A stretch of 64,000 nt of DNA from CAIQQQ01 sp037445025. Lineage in GTDB: Bacteria; Pseudomonadota; Alphaproteobacteria; Acetobacterales; Acetobacteraceae. Where the stretch lies: NCBI GenBank assembly GCA_037445025.1, contig JBBILI010000018.1:1-64000 (forward strand). Reading direction: 5' to 3'. The notes under the pieces are model-generated. The model was not told the DNA's origin. It did not search any database and saw nothing but the letters and a program-made list of their open reading frames with translations. Position 1 is the stretch's first letter. Every line of letters begins with the position of its first letter. Shown piece after piece: positions 1 to 8,691 of the stretch. Made by a program: the position numbers and the translations under genes.

Positions 1-66
1 CTGATGCAATGATGGCGGAAGCAGCCAAGCTTGATCCACATCCCACGCACGAAAGGTCTTGCTCAT
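1..66 (-). CDS. IS1182-family transposase, N-terminal fragment
   Basis: Reading leftwards from an ATG at 64-66, 22 codons are open to the window edge and start MSKTFRAWDVDQAWLLPPS. This N-terminus is characteristic of IS1182/IS5-like DDE transposases, which commonly start MSKTFR.WDVDQ.WLLPPS and continue with VxxFVPxxHLAHFV. The catalytic DDE residues lie off the window, so activity cannot be judged. It would catalyse cut-and-paste transposition of the element whose right-hand end is at about 127. Confidence 0.75.
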   Translation of the reverse strand, partial: MSKTFRAWDVDQAWLLPPSLHQ

Positions 67-127
67 GCTTGGCAGTGAATCAAACCTCAGCCCGCGTCGG
101 CCAGAGAATTCTCGGACAGGCTCCTAG
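1..127 (-). mobile_element. Left-edge fragment of an IS1182-type insertion sequence
   Basis: The first 66 bases hold the start of a transposase on the minus strand. About 38 bp upstream of its start codon lies a 24-bp stretch (104-127) that reads on the minus strand as CCTAGGAGCCTGTCCGAGAA followed by TTCT. This resembles the terminal inverted repeat of IS1182-like elements. The element boundary is therefore placed near 127, but the other end lies outside the window, so the repeat and any target duplication cannot be checked. Family assignment rests on the transposase N-terminus. Confidence 0.65.
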
Positions 128-184
128 GCAGCCGGGCCCGGCCGGTGCATGAATGGCGCAATGCCGCCGCGTCCGGAGAACGAC

Positions 185-1111
185 ATGTCCAAGGTGATCA
201 TCAGCTGCGCCATCACCGGCGCCATCCACACCCCGTCCATGTCGGACGCGCTGCCGATCACCCCCGAGGAAATCGCCCAGGCCTCAATCGAGGCCGCCGA
301 GGCCGGGGCCGCCATCATCCATCTGCACGCGCGCGACCCGCAGACCGGCGAGCCGACGCCTGACCCCGCGGTGTTCATGCGCTTCCTGCCGGTGATCAAG
401 CAGGCCACCGACGCGGTGATCAACATCACCACCGGCGGCGGCATGAACATGACGGTGGCCGACCGTCTGGCCGCCCCGCTGATGGCCAAGCCCGAGATGT
501 GCAGCCTCAACATGGGCAGCATGAACTTCAACATCTCAGGTGCCGCCGCCCGCCCGCGCGCGTGGAAGTTCGACTGGGAAAAGCCCTATCTCGAGCGCAC
601 CACCAACCACATCTTCCGCAACACCTTCGCCGACATCCAGTCCATCACCGAACAGCTCGGCAAAGGCCACGGCACCAAATTCGAGTTCGAGTGCTACGAC
701 ATCGGCCACCTCTACAATCTCGCCTATTGCCTGGAGAAGGGCTGGGTGGAGCCGCCGCTGTTCGTGCAGTCCATCTTCGGCATCACCGGCGGCATCGGCC
801 CGGAGCTTTCCAACCTGATGTTCATGCGCGAGACCGCCAACAAGCTGTTCGGCAACGACTATGTCTGGTCGGTGCTGGCCGCCGGCCGCCACCAGATGAA
901 CTTCTGCACCATGGCGGGCATCCTCGGCGGCAACGTGCGCGTCGGCCTGGAGGACAGCCTCTATATCGCCAAAGGCAAGATGGCGACCTCCAACGCCCAG
1001 CAGGTCGCCAAGATCCGCCGCATCCTCGAAGACCTCAGCCTCGAGATCGCCACCCCCGCCGAGGCCCGCGACATCCTCAAGCTCAAGGGCGGCGACCGCG
1101 TCGGGTTCTGA
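185..1111 (+). CDS. Beta-keto acid cleavage enzyme (BKACE, DUF849 family)
   Basis: A 308-residue member of the BKACE family, zinc enzymes that condense a beta-keto acid with acetyl-CoA and cleave it to acetoacetate plus a new CoA ester; the founding member is the 3-keto-5-aminohexanoate cleavage enzyme Kce of lysine fermentation. Zinc ligands are visible as His46 and His48 in IIHLHARD, and Glu256 in RVGLEDSLY. The ATG at 185 is preferred over one at 149 because GGAG precedes it at proper spacing and the protein then begins at the conserved MSKVIISCAITGA. It sits upstream of a peptide-type ABC transporter, suggesting catabolism of an imported amino or keto acid, but the true substrate cannot be read from sequence. 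Confidence 0.88.
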   Translation: MSKVIISCAITGAIHTPSMSDALPITPEEIAQASIEAAEAGAAIIHLHARDPQTGEPTPDPAVFMRFLPVIKQATDAVINITTGGGMNMTVADRLAAPLMAKPEMCSLNMGSMNFNISGAAARPRAWKFDWEKPYLERTTNHIFRNTFADIQSITEQLGKGHGTKFEFECYDIGHLYNLAYCLEKGWVEPPLFVQSIFGITGGIGPELSNLMFMRETANKLFGNDYVWSVLAAGRHQMNFCTMAGILGGNVRVGLEDSLYIAKGKMATSNAQQVAKIRRILEDLSLEIATPAEARDILKLKGGDRVGF

Positions 1112-1182
1112 CGCCGCCTCATCACTTGACCCGGAGAGCGCGGACTGTTGCAGTCCACCCGCGATCTTCGGGAGTTCCTGAC

Positions 1183-2652
1183 ATGAAGCGTCTTGCCGCG
1201 GTCCTGCTGGCTCTCTCCGCGCTGTCCGCCCCGGCCTATGCCGCCAAGGACAGCATCACGCTGGGCATGCCGCTGGAGCCGCCGGTGCTCGACCCGACGG
1301 CCAGTGCCGCAGCCGCGGTGAAGGAGGTCACCTACGGCAACATCTTCCAAGGGCTCGCCCGCATCACCGAAAAGGGCGAGGTCGCGCCGCTGCTGGCGAA
1401 GTCCTGGGCCATCTCGCCCGACGGTCTCACCTACAGCTTCGCCCTGCAGACCGGCGTCACCTTCCACGACGGCGCACTGTTCGACTGCAGCACCGTGAAG
1501 TTCACCTATGAACGCGCCGCGGGACCGGACAGCACCAATTCGCAGAAGGCGTTCTTCGAGCCGATCAGCAGCATCGCCTGCCCCGACCCCGCCACGGCGG
1601 TGATCACGCTGAAGCGTCCCACCGGCCTGTTCCTCAACAACATGGCCTCGGGCGACGCGGTGATGCTGTCGCCCGCCTCGGTCGCCGGCGACAAGACCAA
1701 CCCGATCGGCACCGGCCCGTTCGTCTTCAAACGCTGGATCAAGGGCGACCGCGTCGAGCTGGAACGCAACCCGCATTACTGGGGCACGCCGGTCAAGCTC
1801 GCCTCCGCCACGTTCCGCTTCATCTCCGACCCATCGGCCGCCACCGCCGCCATCCTCGCCGGCGATCTCGACGCCTTCCCGCTGTTCCCCTCTCCGGAAT
1901 CCATCGACACGCTCCGCAAGGACCCGCGTTTCGCCGTCGTCATCGGCACCACGCAGGGCAAGACCATCATGTCGGTCAACGACGCGCGCAAGCCGTTCGA
2001 CGATGTCCGCGTCCGCCGCGCGCTGGCCTACGCCATCGACCGCAACGCCCTGATCGAAGCACTTGGCGGCCTCGGCAAGCCGATCGGCTCGCATTTCATC
2101 CCCGGCAATCCCGGCTATGTCGATCTCGTCAGCACCTATCCGTATGATCCGGAGAAGGCGCAGAAGCTGCTCGCCGAAGCGGGCGTGAAGCCGGGCACCG
2201 AAATGACCATCAAGCTGCCGCCGCCCGGCTACGCGCGCCGCGGCGGCGAGGTGATCGCCGCCATGCTCGAACAGGTGGGCCTCAAGGTGAAGCTGGTGCC
2301 GGTGGAATGGGCGCAATGGCTGGACCAGGTATTCAAGCAGTCGGATTTCGATCTCACCATCATCGCCCATGTCGAGCCCAACGACCTGGAGATCTACGCG
2401 CGCGATAAATACTACTTCAATTACAACAACGCTGATTATCGCGCGCTGTACCATAAATTTGTCGAGACCACCGACAACGCCGCCCGGCTCGACCTGCTGG
2501 GCCAGCTGCAGCGCAAGCTCTCCGAGGACGAGCCCAACATCTTCCTCTTCGCCCTGCCCAAGGTCGGCGTGTGGAACGCCAAGCTGACCGGGCTGTGGCA
2601 CGACCAGCCGATCTTCGCCAACGATCTGTCCAACGTCGCGTGGAGCGACTGA
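1183..2652 (+). CDS. ABC transporter substrate-binding protein, family 5 (DppA/OppA-like)
   Basis: A 489-residue periplasmic solute-binding protein. A Sec signal peptide covers about residues 1-20 and ends in the cleavage site AYA-AKD. The mature protein starts with the family 5 pattern ITLGMPLEPPVLDPT, then GEVAPLLAKSWAISPDGLTY and GVTFHDG, typical of proteins that deliver oligopeptides, nickel or glutathione to DppBC-type permeases. A longer frame is open upstream, but the ATG at 1183 is the one followed by the signal peptide. Two permease genes follow closely. Ligand unknown; the adjacent BKACE enzyme hints at an amino-acid-derived compound. Confidence 0.9.
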   Translation: MKRLAAVLLALSALSAPAYAAKDSITLGMPLEPPVLDPTASAAAAVKEVTYGNIFQGLARITEKGEVAPLLAKSWAISPDGLTYSFALQTGVTFHDGALFDCSTVKFTYERAAGPDSTNSQKAFFEPISSIACPDPATAVITLKRPTGLFLNNMASGDAVMLSPASVAGDKTNPIGTGPFVFKRWIKGDRVELERNPHYWGTPVKLASATFRFISDPSAATAAILAGDLDAFPLFPSPESIDTLRKDPRFAVVIGTTQGKTIMSVNDARKPFDDVRVRRALAYAIDRNALIEALGGLGKPIGSHFIPGNPGYVDLVSTYPYDPEKAQKLLAEAGVKPGTEMTIKLPPPGYARRGGEVIAAMLEQVGLKVKLVPVEWAQWLDQVFKQSDFDLTIIAHVEPNDLEIYARDKYYFNYNNADYRALYHKFVETTDNAARLDLLGQLQRKLSEDEPNIFLFALPKVGVWNAKLTGLWHDQPIFANDLSNVAWSD

Positions 2653-2662
2653 CACCACCGGC

Positions 2663-3616
2663 GTGAGCGGCTTTCTCGTCCGCAGGCTGGCCGGCCTGGC
2701 GCTCACCCTGCTGGCCGCCTCGCTGGTGGTGTTCCTGGTGCTGCAGGTGCTGCCGGGCGATCCGGCCTCGCTGATGCTTGACGCCCAGGCCCGGCCCGAC
2801 ACGCTGGCCGCCCTGCGCCACCAGCTCGGCCTCGATCGGCCGGCCTGGCTGCGCTATGTCACCTGGATCGGGGGCTTGCTGACCGGCGATCTCGGCCAGT
2901 CCTACACCTATTCGGTGCCGGTGGCGGAGCTGGTGGGCGAGCGGATGATGGTAACCCTGCCTTTGGCCGTGCTGTCGATCGTGCTGTCCACCGGCATCGC
3001 CATTCCCGTGGGCGTGCTGGGCGCCGCCCGCCGCGGCCGCCCGGCCGACACCGCGGCGATGGGCCTGTCGCAGTTCGGCATGGCGCTGCCGAATTTCTGG
3101 CTCGGCATCCTGCTGATCCTCACCTTCGCCGTGGCCTTGCCGATCCTGCCGGCCGGCGGCTTCGTCGGCTGGGACAAAGGGATCTGGGCCGGCCTGCGCT
3201 GCCTGATCCTGCCGTCACTGGCCCTGGCGCTGCCGCAGGCGGCCATCCTGTCGCGCATCACCCGCTCGGCGGTGCTGGAGACGCTGGGGCAGGACTATGT
3301 CCGCACCGCGCTGTCCAAGGGCCTCTCCGGCCAGGCCGCGCTGTGGCGCCACGCGGTGCCGAACGCGCTGATCCCGGTAGTGACGGTGATCGGCCTGCAG
3401 TTCTCCTTCCTGCTCGCCGGCACCGTCATCATCGAGAACGTGTTCGCCCTGCCCGGCCTCGGCCGGCTGGTGTTCCAGGCGATCTCGCAGCGCGATCTGA
3501 TCGTGGTGCAGGACCTGGTGGTGCTGCTGGCCGGCAGCGTCATCGTGGTAAATTTCCTGGTCGACCTGTCCTACCGCGCGCTCGATCCGCGCCTGTCCGC
3601 ACAGGACGGGCCATGA
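2663..3616 (+). CDS. ABC transporter permease, DppB-like
   Basis: A 317-residue inner-membrane permease starting at GTG, 10 nt after the binding-protein gene. It has about six membrane helices and the N-terminal pattern VFLVLQVLPGDPASLML of DppB/GsiC proteins. The EAA loop that contacts the ATPase is seen as ALSKGLSGQAALWRHAVPNA, and the C-terminus carries ENVFALPGLGRLVFQAI. Its stop overlaps the next permease start by 4 nt (ATGA), so the two are translationally coupled and should form a heterodimer. No ATP-binding subunit gene follows. Confidence 0.92.
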   Translation: MSGFLVRRLAGLALTLLAASLVVFLVLQVLPGDPASLMLDAQARPDTLAALRHQLGLDRPAWLRYVTWIGGLLTGDLGQSYTYSVPVAELVGERMMVTLPLAVLSIVLSTGIAIPVGVLGAARRGRPADTAAMGLSQFGMALPNFWLGILLILTFAVALPILPAGGFVGWDKGIWAGLRCLILPSLALALPQAAILSRITRSAVLETLGQDYVRTALSKGLSGQAALWRHAVPNALIPVVTVIGLQFSFLLAGTVIIENVFALPGLGRLVFQAISQRDLIVVQDLVVLLAGSVIVVNFLVDLSYRALDPRLSAQDGP

Positions 3617-4434
3617 GCCGATGGCGCAACCGCAACCTGCTGATCGGCGGGGCGATCACGCTGGCGATCCTGGCGATCGCCCTGGTGTCGCTGGCCTGGA
3701 CACCGTATCCGCCCACCCGCATCGACATCGTCCACAAGCTCGCCACACCCTCCGCGGCGCACTGGTTCGGCACCGACCCGTTCGGCCGCGACGTCGCCTC
3801 CATGCTGATGGCCGGCGCGCGGTCCTCGCTGTCCGTCGCCCTGATCGCGGTGGTCGCCGGCGCCGGCATCGGCATCCCGCTCGGCGCGCTGGCCGCCGCG
3901 CGCGGCGGCTGGGTGGACGCGCTGCTGATGCGCGCGACCGATCTCGCCTTCGCCTTCCCGGCCCTGCTGACGGCGGTGATGATCACGGCTCTGGCCGGCC
4001 CCGGCGCCTTCAACGCCATGCTGGCGATCGGCCTGTTCAACATCCCCGTCTTCGCCCGCGTCACCCGCGGGGCGGCGCTTGCGGTGCGCGAGCGGGACTT
4101 CGTGATGGCCGCGCGCGCCACCGGGCGCGGCGAATGGAGCATCATGGCGCGCCACGTGCTGCCCAACACCTCGGCCGTGCTGCTGGTGCAGATCACCATC
4201 CAGTTCGCGCTTGCCATCATCGCCGATGCCGGCCTCGCCTACGTCGGCCTCGGCACCCAGCCGCCGTTCCCGAGCTGGGGGCGCATGCTGAACGACGCGC
4301 AGACCTACATCTTCCGCGCGCCCTTGCTGGCGGTGTTTCCGGGCCTCGCCATCACCCTTTCGGTGCTTGGCCTCAACCTGCTGGGCGACGGGCTGCGCGA
4401 CGCACTCGATCCCCGCCTGACCGCGCGGCGTTAA
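3613..4434 (+). CDS. ABC transporter permease, DppC-like
   Basis: A 273-residue partner permease. It has an N-terminal anchor helix, the conserved HWFGTDPFGRDVASMLMAGA segment seen after the first helix of DppC proteins, and the EAA loop AARATGRGEWSIMARHVLP. The start ATG at 3613 lies inside the preceding gene's last codons. The usual dppD and dppF ATPase genes are missing: a GAF-GGDEF gene follows instead, so the transporter must use ATPases encoded elsewhere. Confidence 0.92.
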   Translation: MSRWRNRNLLIGGAITLAILAIALVSLAWTPYPPTRIDIVHKLATPSAAHWFGTDPFGRDVASMLMAGARSSLSVALIAVVAGAGIGIPLGALAAARGGWVDALLMRATDLAFAFPALLTAVMITALAGPGAFNAMLAIGLFNIPVFARVTRGAALAVRERDFVMAARATGRGEWSIMARHVLPNTSAVLLVQITIQFALAIIADAGLAYVGLGTQPPFPSWGRMLNDAQTYIFRAPLLAVFPGLAITLSVLGLNLLGDGLRDALDPRLTARR

Positions 4435-4487
4435 CGCCTCGCTCATCTCTCGGTCCTATCCTCTGCTGCGGATGCCGGGAGACAGGT

Positions 4488-5456
4488 ATGGATATCGTGC
4501 CGCAATCCGCCCCAGCGGATCGCCTTGAAACCCTGACCCGCACAAGCGTGGCGGGCCTGCCGGACGAGACGATCTTTGATGCCACGTTGCGCATCGCAGC
4601 CGCCCTCGCCGGGGTGCAGCTGGCGGTGATCTGCCTCGAAGCCGGCCGCAGGCACTGGGTCCGCTCCGAATTCGGCCCCGCATTGCGCGAGGCGGTGCAG
4701 GCGAGCGACCTGCATGCGGCCGCGCTGCGGCAGTCCGGCACCCTGATCGTGCCCGATGCCGGCGCCGAGCCGGCGTTTGAGCACGACGATCTGGTGACCG
4801 GCCCCTGGCAGATCCGCTTCTTCGCGAGCCTGCCCCTGCATCTGCGCGCCGGCGGCCGCATCGGCACGCTCTGCCTGCTCGATCCGGCGCCGCGACATCT
4901 CGGCGAAACCCAGCTCGCCCCGCTGCAGGACCTCGCCCACATCATCACCGACCAGATCGAACTGCGATTGCAGGCCACGACGGACAGCCTGACCGGCGTC
5001 TACACCCGCCGCTACATCGGCTGCTACCTGGAGCCGGAAGTGGCGCGCTGCCGGCGCCACGGCAACCGGATGAGTGCCATGGCCGTCGAACTGGACGGGC
5101 TCAAGGCCGTCAACACGCAGCTGGGTCCTGCGGCTGGCGACCTGTGGATCCACGCCGTGGTGACTGCGATCCGCGCCTCGCTGCGCTTCTGCGACCTGGT
5201 GGCGCGCGTGGGCGGCAAGACGTTCCTGGTCATCCTGCCCGAAACACCGGCCGAAGGCGCAGCACTGGTGGCCGAACGCACCCGCAGCGCCATCGCGGCC
5301 CTGCGGCTGCCCTTCGCCGCCACCGCGATCACCGGCACGGCCCGCATCGGCGTGACCACGCTGACCGGACATGACCTTCATGTGGGTGACCTGCTGCGCC
5401 GGCTTGATGTGGCGCTTGCCGCGGCGGGGCATAATGAAGTTGTTTTTGAAGCATAG
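4488..5456 (+). CDS. GAF domain protein with degenerate GGDEF domain
   Basis: A 322-residue soluble protein. Residues about 20-155 form a GAF sensor domain and about 165-320 a GGDEF (diguanylate cyclase) domain introduced by DSLTGVYTRRY. The signature loop reads RVGGKTF instead of RxGGDEF, so the acidic residues needed for metal binding and catalysis are lost, and the C-terminal segment deviates from the usual YxAKxxGRN. It is probably not a cyclase; such proteins usually act as GTP- or c-di-GMP-sensing or scaffold proteins. The ATG at 4488 follows GGGAGAC at suitable distance. It lies 53 nt after dppC and is followed by hairpin repeats. Confidence 0.85.
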   Translation: MDIVPQSAPADRLETLTRTSVAGLPDETIFDATLRIAAALAGVQLAVICLEAGRRHWVRSEFGPALREAVQASDLHAAALRQSGTLIVPDAGAEPAFEHDDLVTGPWQIRFFASLPLHLRAGGRIGTLCLLDPAPRHLGETQLAPLQDLAHIITDQIELRLQATTDSLTGVYTRRYIGCYLEPEVARCRRHGNRMSAMAVELDGLKAVNTQLGPAAGDLWIHAVVTAIRASLRFCDLVARVGGKTFLVILPETPAEGAALVAERTRSAIAALRLPFAATAITGTARIGVTTLTGHDLHVGDLLRRLDVALAAAGHNEVVFEA

Positions 5457-5459
5457 AAA

Positions 5460-5481
5460 CTTCTTTTCTGAAGAAAAGAAG
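5460..5481. repeat. AT-rich hairpin repeat, single copy (locus 1)
   Basis: CTTCTTTTC / loop TGAA / GAAAAGAAG, followed by CAAAAGACTTTCA. It lies 3 nt past the stop of the GAF-GGDEF gene, between convergent genes. It belongs to a family of fourteen hairpins in the window (see findings) and is a candidate transcription terminator. Confidence 0.8.
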
Positions 5482-5501
5482 CAAAAGACTTTCAATCGTT
5501 T

Positions 5502-5554
5502 GATACCAACGGCCTTGATCGATGACTCTTCCATCGATCAAGGCCGTTGGTATC
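5502..5554. repeat. Perfect 23-bp hairpin, CAACGG/CCGTTG family, copy 1
   Basis: An inverted repeat with 23 perfectly paired bases per arm (left arm 5502-5524, starting GATACCAACGGCC) around a 7-nt loop ACTCTTC. It has no U-tract. It lies between two convergent genes, 40 nt before a shorter relative. Confidence 0.9.
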
Positions 5555-5593
5555 GCGCGCCGGGTTGGCCGGCGGCGGCGCGCCAAACCAGGA

Positions 5594-5632
5594 CTCATAT
5601 CAACGGTCATTCTTCATGACCGTTGATATGAG
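5594..5632. repeat. Perfect 17-bp hairpin, CAACGG/CCGTTG family, copy 2
   Basis: Arms CTCATATCAACGGTCAT and its exact complement flank the loop TCTTC. The core ATCAACGGTCAT-TCTTC-ATGACCGTTGAT is nearly the same as the copy at 22307-22339, which shows that this is a dispersed family. Confidence 0.9.
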
Positions 5633-5700
5633 ATCCGCGTTCTCTGGAACAGACCAACCGGTCCGGACAGGTTTTTTCTCAAAATAGAACTTCATCCACT

Positions 5701-6516
5701 TCAGACCGGCGGAAACCCCAGCACCGCGCGCTCGTCATCGGTCATCCCGCTGGCCTGCCGGCCCCAGCTCACCTGATAACGGATCACCCGCGCCGGCGCG
5801 CCCGCCACCGCCACACATTCCCCCACCACGCCCTTGACCAGCGACATCGCCCCCACAATCGACCCCGCGCCGATCCGCTGACAGTTCAGCAGCAGCGCGT
5901 TCTGGCCCAGCCACACATGCCGCTCCAGGATCGTGTCCACCGGCGGCCGGTTGATCCGCTCGCCCGACCGCAGATCGTGCACCGCATGCATGTCGTGATT
6001 GCGGATCCAGATGCCCGAGGAGATCAGCGCATCATCGCCGATCACCACACAGCGATCCTCGCCCTCGATCTCGATGTTGCAGCCAACCGCCGTCGCACCG
6101 GCGCCCCACAGCAGAACCTGGCGGTTGGAGCGCATGAACACATCGTGCAGGCTGATATAGCCGTCGTCCAGCCGGTCGAACACCACCGCACCGTCCGATC
6201 CCAGAAGCCGGATATTGGCATGGAGGTTGCCGCCGGCAGCGCGGTTGTCGAACACCAGGCAGTTGCCGGCGCCGCCCACCTCGATGCGCACCTGCCCCAC
6301 CGGCCGGTCCGGATCGGCCACGATAACGGTCACATCGGGGTGCCCGGTCAAATGAATGCCAACCCCCTGCAACTCAGGGTCTGCCGCGCCGTAGATGGTC
6401 ATCGGCAGGTTCTGCAGCCCGTCAGGGGTCAGCGAGGTGACCCTTTGGTCCAGCAGCGTGGCCAGCCGTGCCTCGGCGGCGGAACTCAAACCTGGCAGGG
6501 AGATGGTCTGCGTCAT
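5701..6516 (-). CDS. Acyltransferase with left-handed beta-helix (hexapeptide repeat) fold
   Basis: A 271-residue protein. The C-terminal half shows hexapeptide-repeat features: VVIGDDALISSGIWIRNHDMHAV, then LERHVWLGQNALLLNCQRIGAGSIVGAMSLV and VAVAGAPARVIR. His in NHDMH is the usual catalytic base of WbbJ/maa-type O-acetyltransferases. The N-terminal approximately 110 residues contain beta-rich sequence not typical of small acetyltransferases. It is divergent from the dTDP-rhamnose operon, which suggests acetylation of a surface polysaccharide sugar. The acceptor cannot be named. Confidence 0.75.
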   Translation of the reverse strand: MTQTISLPGLSSAAEARLATLLDQRVTSLTPDGLQNLPMTIYGAADPELQGVGIHLTGHPDVTVIVADPDRPVGQVRIEVGGAGNCLVFDNRAAGGNLHANIRLLGSDGAVVFDRLDDGYISLHDVFMRSNRQVLLWGAGATAVGCNIEIEGEDRCVVIGDDALISSGIWIRNHDMHAVHDLRSGERINRPPVDTILERHVWLGQNALLLNCQRIGAGSIVGAMSLVKGVVGECVAVAGAPARVIRYQVSWGRQASGMTDDERAVLGFPPV

Positions 6517-6751
6517 CTTGCACTTTCAAAACAACCGGTCCCGTTTCGATCACCGGCCGCACCGTGTCCTCGATTGCATCGCGTGTGCTATACGAACGCG
6601 CCGCGCGCAAGGGCGTGACATCCGCGTGGGCCCTGCCGGTATTGCAGTCACCCGCACGCAAGTGTCATGAGAGGCCGCGGGACCGGCGGATTGATTGGCG
6701 GCACATCCGGTGGCATCAGTCGACTGTTTGCCAAAACACACCGAGGGATCA

Positions 6752-7816
6752 ATGCGAATCATTGTTACAGGCGGCTGCGGCTTCATCGGATCCGCCGTGG
6801 TGCGCCACATGATCCGCACCACGGATCACACGGTCATCAACATCGACAAGATGACCTATGCCGCCTCCGAGGATGCGCTGGAAAAGGCCCGCACCCACCA
6901 GCGCCACTCGCTGGTCCGTGCCGACATCGCCGATCACGATGCGATGGCGGCGGCGTTCGCGACCTACCAGCCGGATGCGGTGATGCATCTCGCCGCCGAA
7001 ACCCATGTCGACCGCTCGATCGACGGGCCGGGCCCGTTCATCCATTCCAACGTCGTCGGCACCTACACCCTGCTCGATGTCGCGCGCGCCTACTGGTCAG
7101 CCCTGCCGGCGGACCGCCGCGCCGCGTTCCGCTTCCACCACGTCTCGACCGATGAGGTGTTCGGCGCCCTCGGCCCCAACGACCCGCCGTTCACCGAGAC
7201 CACCGCCTACGACCCGCGCAGCCCCTACTCCGCCAGCAAGGCGGCGTCCGACCATCTGGTGCGCGCCTGGCACCACACCTATGGGCTGCCCACCATCGTC
7301 AGCAACACCGCCAACAACTACGGCCTGTGGCAGTTCCCGGAGAAGCTGATCCCGCTGGTCACGCTCAACGCGCTGGAAGGCAAGACCCTGCCGGTCTATG
7401 GCGACGGCTCCAACAAGCGCGACTGGCTCTATGTCGATGACCACGCCGTGGCGCTGACCAAGGTGGTGGAGCACGGCGAGATCGGCGCCACCTACTGCAT
7501 CTCGGCGCGCCAGCCGCGCACCAACCTGCAGGTGGTGCTCGCCATCTGCGCCGCCCTCGATGCCCGCGTGCCCGATCCGGAAGGCCCGCGCACCCGTCTC
7601 ATCCGCTTCGTCACCGACCGGCCCGGCCATGATTTCCGCTACGAGATCGACCCCAGCCGCAGCGAGGCGGCGCTGGACTGGAAGGCCCCGAACGACTTCG
7701 AAACCGGCCTCGGCAAGACCATCGACTGGTATCTCGCCAACCGCACCTGGTGGGAAGGCATACGCGCCGCCAAATACGCCGGCGAGCGTCTTGGCCAGTC
7801 GAAGGACGCGGCATAA
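6752..7816 (+). CDS. rfbB: dTDP-glucose 4,6-dehydratase
   Basis: A 354-residue extended short-chain dehydrogenase converting dTDP-glucose to dTDP-4-keto-6-deoxyglucose, the second step of dTDP-L-rhamnose synthesis. The NAD-binding motif is TGGCGFIGS (Gly7, Gly10, Gly13). Active-site Thr133-Asp134-Glu135 lies in VSTDEVFG and the catalytic pair is Tyr159/Lys163 in YSASK. The ATG at 6752 follows GAGGGATCA and puts the Rossmann motif at the N-terminus. It is the first gene of rfbBACD and ends in an overlap with rfbA (TAATG). Confidence 0.97.
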   Translation: MRIIVTGGCGFIGSAVVRHMIRTTDHTVINIDKMTYAASEDALEKARTHQRHSLVRADIADHDAMAAAFATYQPDAVMHLAAETHVDRSIDGPGPFIHSNVVGTYTLLDVARAYWSALPADRRAAFRFHHVSTDEVFGALGPNDPPFTETTAYDPRSPYSASKAASDHLVRAWHHTYGLPTIVSNTANNYGLWQFPEKLIPLVTLNALEGKTLPVYGDGSNKRDWLYVDDHAVALTKVVEHGEIGATYCISARQPRTNLQVVLAICAALDARVPDPEGPRTRLIRFVTDRPGHDFRYEIDPSRSEAALDWKAPNDFETGLGKTIDWYLANRTWWEGIRAAKYAGERLGQSKDAA

Positions 7817-8691
7817 TGAAGGGCATCATCCTGGCCGGCGGCTCGGGCACGCGCCTGCACCCGATGACGCTGGCGGCCAGCAAGCAGCTGCTGCCGGTCT
7901 ATGACAAGCCGATGATCTACTACCCGCTCTCGGTGCTGATGCTGGCCGGGATCAAGGACATCCTGATCATCTCCACCCCCGCCGATCTGCCGCAGTTCCG
8001 CCGCCTGCTCGGCGACGGCGCGCGTCTGGGCGTGACCTTCACCTACGCCGAGCAGCCCCGCCCCGAGGGCCTGGCCCAGGCCTTCCATATCGGCCGCGAC
8101 TGGCTGGCCGGCGAGGCCTGCGCGCTGGCGCTCGGCGACAACCTCATCTTCGGCGACCATCTGTCGGTGATGATGCAGGGCGCCGCCAAGCGCGAGGAAG
8201 GTGCCACCGTGTTCGCCTACCAGGTGGCCGACCCCGAGCGCTACGGCGTGGTGTCGATGGACGCCTCCGGCCGCGCGCTCGAAATCATCGAGAAGCCGGC
8301 CGCTCCCGCGTCCAACTGGGCGGTGATCGGCCTGTATTTCTACGACAAGGACGTCACCGAGATGGCCGCCGCCGTGCAGCCCTCGCCGCGCGGCGAGCTC
8401 GAGATCACCGATCTCAACCGCATGTACATGGAAGCCGGCAAGCTGCAGGTGCAGAAGCTCGGCCGCGGCTGCGCCTGGCTCGATGCCGGCACGCCGGACA
8501 GCCTGATGCAGGCCGGCACCTTCGTGCAGACCATCCAGTCCCGCCAGGGCATGCTGGTCGGCTGCCCCGAGGAGGTGGCCTTCCGCATGGGCTTCATCGA
8601 CGCCCCCACCCTGCGCGGCCACGCCAGGGCGCTGGGCAAGACCGAGCTCGGCCGGGTGCTGATGCAGATTGCGGACGGACAGCACACATGA
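7816..8691 (+). CDS. rfbA: Glucose-1-phosphate thymidylyltransferase
   Basis: A 291-residue nucleotidyltransferase making dTDP-glucose from dTTP and glucose 1-phosphate, the committed and feedback-controlled step of the pathway. The signature GGSGTRLHPMT lies at residues 8-18 and is followed by SKQLLPVYDKPMIYYPL. The Asp of LALGDN binds the metal, and EIIEKP binds the sugar. The start overlaps the rfbB stop by one base; the end overlaps rfbC by four. Confidence 0.97.
   Translation: MKGIILAGGSGTRLHPMTLAASKQLLPVYDKPMIYYPLSVLMLAGIKDILIISTPADLPQFRRLLGDGARLGVTFTYAEQPRPEGLAQAFHIGRDWLAGEACALALGDNLIFGDHLSVMMQGAAKREEGATVFAYQVADPERYGVVSMDASGRALEIIEKPAAPASNWAVIGLYFYDKDVTEMAAAVQPSPRGELEITDLNRMYMEAGKLQVQKLGRGCAWLDAGTPDSLMQAGTFVQTIQSRQGMLVGCPEEVAFRMGFIDAPTLRGHARALGKTELGRVLMQIADGQHT

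Noticed and set aside
961..2802. A 613-codon open frame on the minus strand across the ABC transporter genes
   Set aside because: It is the antisense shadow of GC-rich codons in the binding protein gene, has no family motifs and no ribosome site.
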